From the NCBI GenBank assembly GCA_903827735.1, contig CAIKJM010000326.1:1-21943 (forward strand): a stretch of DNA of 21,943 nucleotides. The letters run 5' to 3'. The first letter of the stretch is position 1, and each line of letters begins with the position of its first letter. The DNA is from an uncultured Rhodanobacter sp. (lineage in GTDB: Bacteria > Pseudomonadota > Gammaproteobacteria > Xanthomonadales > Rhodanobacteraceae). The notes under the pieces are model-generated. The model had not been told where the DNA came from. It did no database searches and saw nothing but the letters and a program-made list of their open reading frames with translations. The position numbers and the translations under genes were made by a program. Positions 20,048-21,943 of this stretch are shown here, in pieces.

Positions 20048-21943
20048 TCAGTCGGCCTGCTTGACGATACGCAGCTTCGCCGCCTGCACGCCGGGGAGGG
20101 CGCGCACCGTGCGCAGCAGGGCCGGTATCGCATCGACGCGCCAGGCCTCGCTCAGCTCCAGGTCGGCCTGGGCGTTCTGGTTGTGGTAGCCGTGCAGCAC
20201 CACCGTGGCGCGACCGCCGCGGTAGCCGGCCAGCGCGTTCTGCAGTTTTTCGACGAAGTCGGGTTTCACGCCGTTCAATTTCAGCTGCAGCAGGCGCGCG
20301 TGCTTGCGGCAGGCGTCGGTGAGCGAGCTGGCGCTGCGGGCGCGGATCTGAAAGCCGCCGCCGGAGAAATCATCAATGCGCAAACCGCCCTCGACCACCA
20401 GCATTTCGTCACGGGTCAACAGCGGCGCGATCTGCTGATACAGCTCACCGAAAAAGCTCACCTCAATGCTGCCGGTGCCGTCCTCGATGCGCACGAAGGC
20501 ATCGCTGTCGCCGCGCTTGCGCACCGCGGTGACCATGCCGGCGATCGTCCACGGCGTGTCGGGACCACGGCGGAAGCGGTTGCCGTCGTCGTTGTCATTT
20601 TTGCGTGGCTTGGGCGGCTGGTAGCGCAGGGCGATTTCGCCGAGCGGGCAGGTCGACAGCTGCGCCAGCTCCTCTTTCCAGGGGTCGGTGGGGTGGCCGG
20701 ACAGATAATGGCCGAGCGTGTCGCGCTCGCCCTGCAGCAGCTGCTCCAGCGGCCACTCCGGCGCGGTGGGCAGGTCGATATGCACCACCGGCGTCAGCGC
20801 ACCCGAAGATGCGCCGAACATGTCGTTCTGGCCGGACTGGCGGTCGCGCAGGTGCTGCTCCGCCGCCTTGATCGTATCGGGCAGCTGCAGCATCAGGCTG
20901 GCGCGCGTCGGCGCCAGCGTGTCGAGCGCGCCGGAATAGATCAGCGCCTCGAGCACGCGCCGATTGAGCTTGGTCGGATCGACCCGTCGGCAGAAGTCGG
21001 CCAGGTCGGTATAGCGACCGTTTTTGCGTTCGGCGACGATGGCTTCGCAGACGCCCTGGCCGACGCCCTTGATCGCGCCCAGGCCGTATTGGATCTTCTT
21101 TGACTCGACGGCGACGAACATGTATTCCGACGCGTTGACGTCCGGCGGCTGCACGGTGAGGCCAATCGCGCGCGACTCGTCGAGAAAGATCACCGCCTTG
21201 TCGGTGTTGTCCATGTCCGACGAGATCGTCGCCGCCATGAACTCGGCCGGGTAGTGCGCCTTCAGCCACGCCGTCTGGTAGCTGACCAGGGCATAGGCGG
21301 CCGCGTGCGACTTGTTGAAGCCGTAGCCGGCGAATTTTTCCATCAGGTCGAAGATTTCGTCGGCCTTGGCGCCGGCCAGGCCGTCCTTCGCTGCGCCGTC
21401 GCGAAACTTGGCGCGCTCCTCGGCCATCTTCTTGGCGTCTTTCTTGCCCATCGCGCGGCGCAGCAGGTCGGCGCCGCCGAGCGAGTAACCGCCGACGATC
21501 TGCGCCATCTGCATGACCTGCTCCTGGTAGACCATGATCCCGTAGGTCTCTTCCAGAATCGGCTGCACGCGCGGATCGGGATAGCTCACGTCCTCGCGGC
21601 CGTGCTTGCGCGCCACGAAGCTGGGGATCAGGTCCATCGGGCCGGGGCGGTACAGCGCCACCAGCGCGATGATGTCCTCGAAGCGATCGGGCTTGGCGTC
21701 TTTCAGCATGCGCTGCATGCCGGAGGATTCGAGCTGGAACACCGCGATGGTCTGCGCTTTTTTCAGCAGCTCATACGGCTTGGGGTCGTCCAGCGGCAGC
21801 TGCGAAATATCTAGCGGCGCTTCGCCGGCTTTCGCGCGGCGCGCGTTGATCGCTTTCACCGCCCAGTCGATGATGGTGAGCGTGCGCAGGCCGAGAAAGT
21901 CGAACTTCACCAGGCCGACGGCTTCGACGTCGTCCTTGTCGAA
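20048..21943 (-). CDS. dnaE: DNA polymerase III alpha subunit, C-terminal part (cut by window edge)
   Basis: The replicative polymerase alpha subunit; 631 codons plus the stop are present and the frame stays open to the right edge, so the PHP domain and most of the palm are missing. The visible part starts with VGLVKFDFLGLRTLT, which probably holds the third catalytic aspartate, then VFQLESSGMQRM, LVALYRPGPMDLIPSF, the fingers region GIMVYQEQVMQMAQ and AGYGFNKSHAAAYALVSYQT. The helix-hairpin-helix part is followed by QNDMF (20816-20830), which matches the internal beta-clamp binding motif, an OB fold (WTIAGMVTAVRKRGD ... VRIEDGTGSIEVSFFGELY) and the C-terminal tau-binding region. This is the DnaE1 (not DnaE2/ImuC) arrangement. 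dnaE next to accA is also the E. coli order, apart from the inserted yajD. Confidence 0.98.
   Translation of the reverse strand, partial: FDKDDVEAVGLVKFDFLGLRTLTIIDWAVKAINARRAKAGEAPLDISQLPLDDPKPYELLKKAQTIAVFQLESSGMQRMLKDAKPDRFEDIIALVALYRPGPMDLIPSFVARKHGREDVSYPDPRVQPILEETYGIMVYQEQVMQMAQIVGGYSLGGADLLRRAMGKKDAKKMAEERAKFRDGAAKDGLAGAKADEIFDLMEKFAGYGFNKSHAAAYALVSYQTAWLKAHYPAEFMAATISSDMDNTDKAVIFLDESRAIGLTVQPPDVNASEYMFVAVESKKIQYGLGAIKGVGQGVCEAIVAERKNGRYTDLADFCRRVDPTKLNRRVLEALIYSGALDTLAPTRASLMLQLPDTIKAAEQHLRDRQSGQNDMFGASSGALTPVVHIDLPTAPEWPLEQLLQGERDTLGHYLSGHPTDPWKEELAQLSTCPLGEIALRYQPPKPRKNDNDDGNRFRRGPDTPWTIAGMVTAVRKRGDSDAFVRIEDGTGSIEVSFFGELYQQIAPLLTRDEMLVVEGGLRIDDFSGGGFQIRARSASSLTDACRKHARLLQLKLNGVKPDFVEKLQNALAGYRGGRATVVLHGYHNQNAQADLELSEAWRVDAIPALLRTVRALPGVQAAKLRIVKQAD

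Noticed and set aside
20183..21103. 306-codon plus-strand frame inside dnaE
   Set aside because: Antisense shadow of the polymerase gene, with repetitive Ala/Arg/Gln/His composition and no motif.
1..21943. CRISPR array, tRNA/rRNA genes, toxin-antitoxin pair, phage or IS genes
   Set aside because: No evenly spaced direct repeats, cloverleaf-like sequences, transposase, integrase or phage motifs were seen in reading both strands.

Overview
The window looks like chromosomal DNA of a high-GC gammaproteobacterium of the order Xanthomonadales (Lysobacterales), probably near Dyella, Rhodanobacter or Luteibacter. This is inferred from the housekeeping proteins (TldD/PmbA, DarP, XseB-IspA, TilS, AccA, DnaE) and their order. 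No rRNA or tRNA gene is visible to confirm it. The sequence is complete at neither end: a membrane-protein gene runs off the left edge and dnaE runs off the right.

Layout. (1) 1-2057: the N-terminal part of an unidentified membrane protein (minus), divergent from tldD (plus). (2) 2174-9600: a tightly packed seven-gene minus-strand operon, in transcription order a FabH-like ketoacyl synthase, an OleD/3beta-HSD-like dehydrogenase, a metallo-beta-lactamase-fold hydrolase, an F390-synthetase/PaaK-like adenylating enzyme, an ATP-grasp ligase, a GNAT/FemAB-like acyltransferase and a Rieske oxygenase. Junctions are 3-nt gaps or overlaps of 4-14 nt. A divergent XRE-type regulator (9748-10479) sits beyond an intergenic region with a palindrome. 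This block is visibly poorer in GC than its flanks and has the shape of an acquired biosynthetic cluster for an acyl-derived small molecule. It is the most interesting part of the window. (3) 10723-12422: a YeiH-type putative sulfate exporter and a small four-cysteine protein. (4) 12438-15325: DUF1653 and darP on the minus strand, divergent from pmbA (tldE), followed by a DUF4870 membrane protein and a strong bidirectional terminator. (5) 15405-19483: minus-strand housekeeping genes accA, a VOC-fold protein, a short remnant resembling the start of a NYN-domain gene, tilS, xseB and ispA. (6) 19650-21943: yajD (plus) and the C-terminal two thirds or so of dnaE (minus).

How the parts fit. TldD and PmbA are the two subunits of one metalloprotease, and here they are separated by the cluster and the transporter pair, which suggests insertion between them. 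Within the cluster, the synthase, dehydrogenase and adenylating enzyme would build and activate a beta-oxygenated acyl chain. The ATP-grasp and GNAT/FemAB-like enzymes could join it to an amine or amino acid. The Rieske protein could oxidise the product, and the MBL protein could cleave an ester, thioester or lactone. That scheme is inference from enzyme families; no acyl carrier protein or dedicated exporter is seen in the window. No stretch longer than 300 bases lacks a gene.
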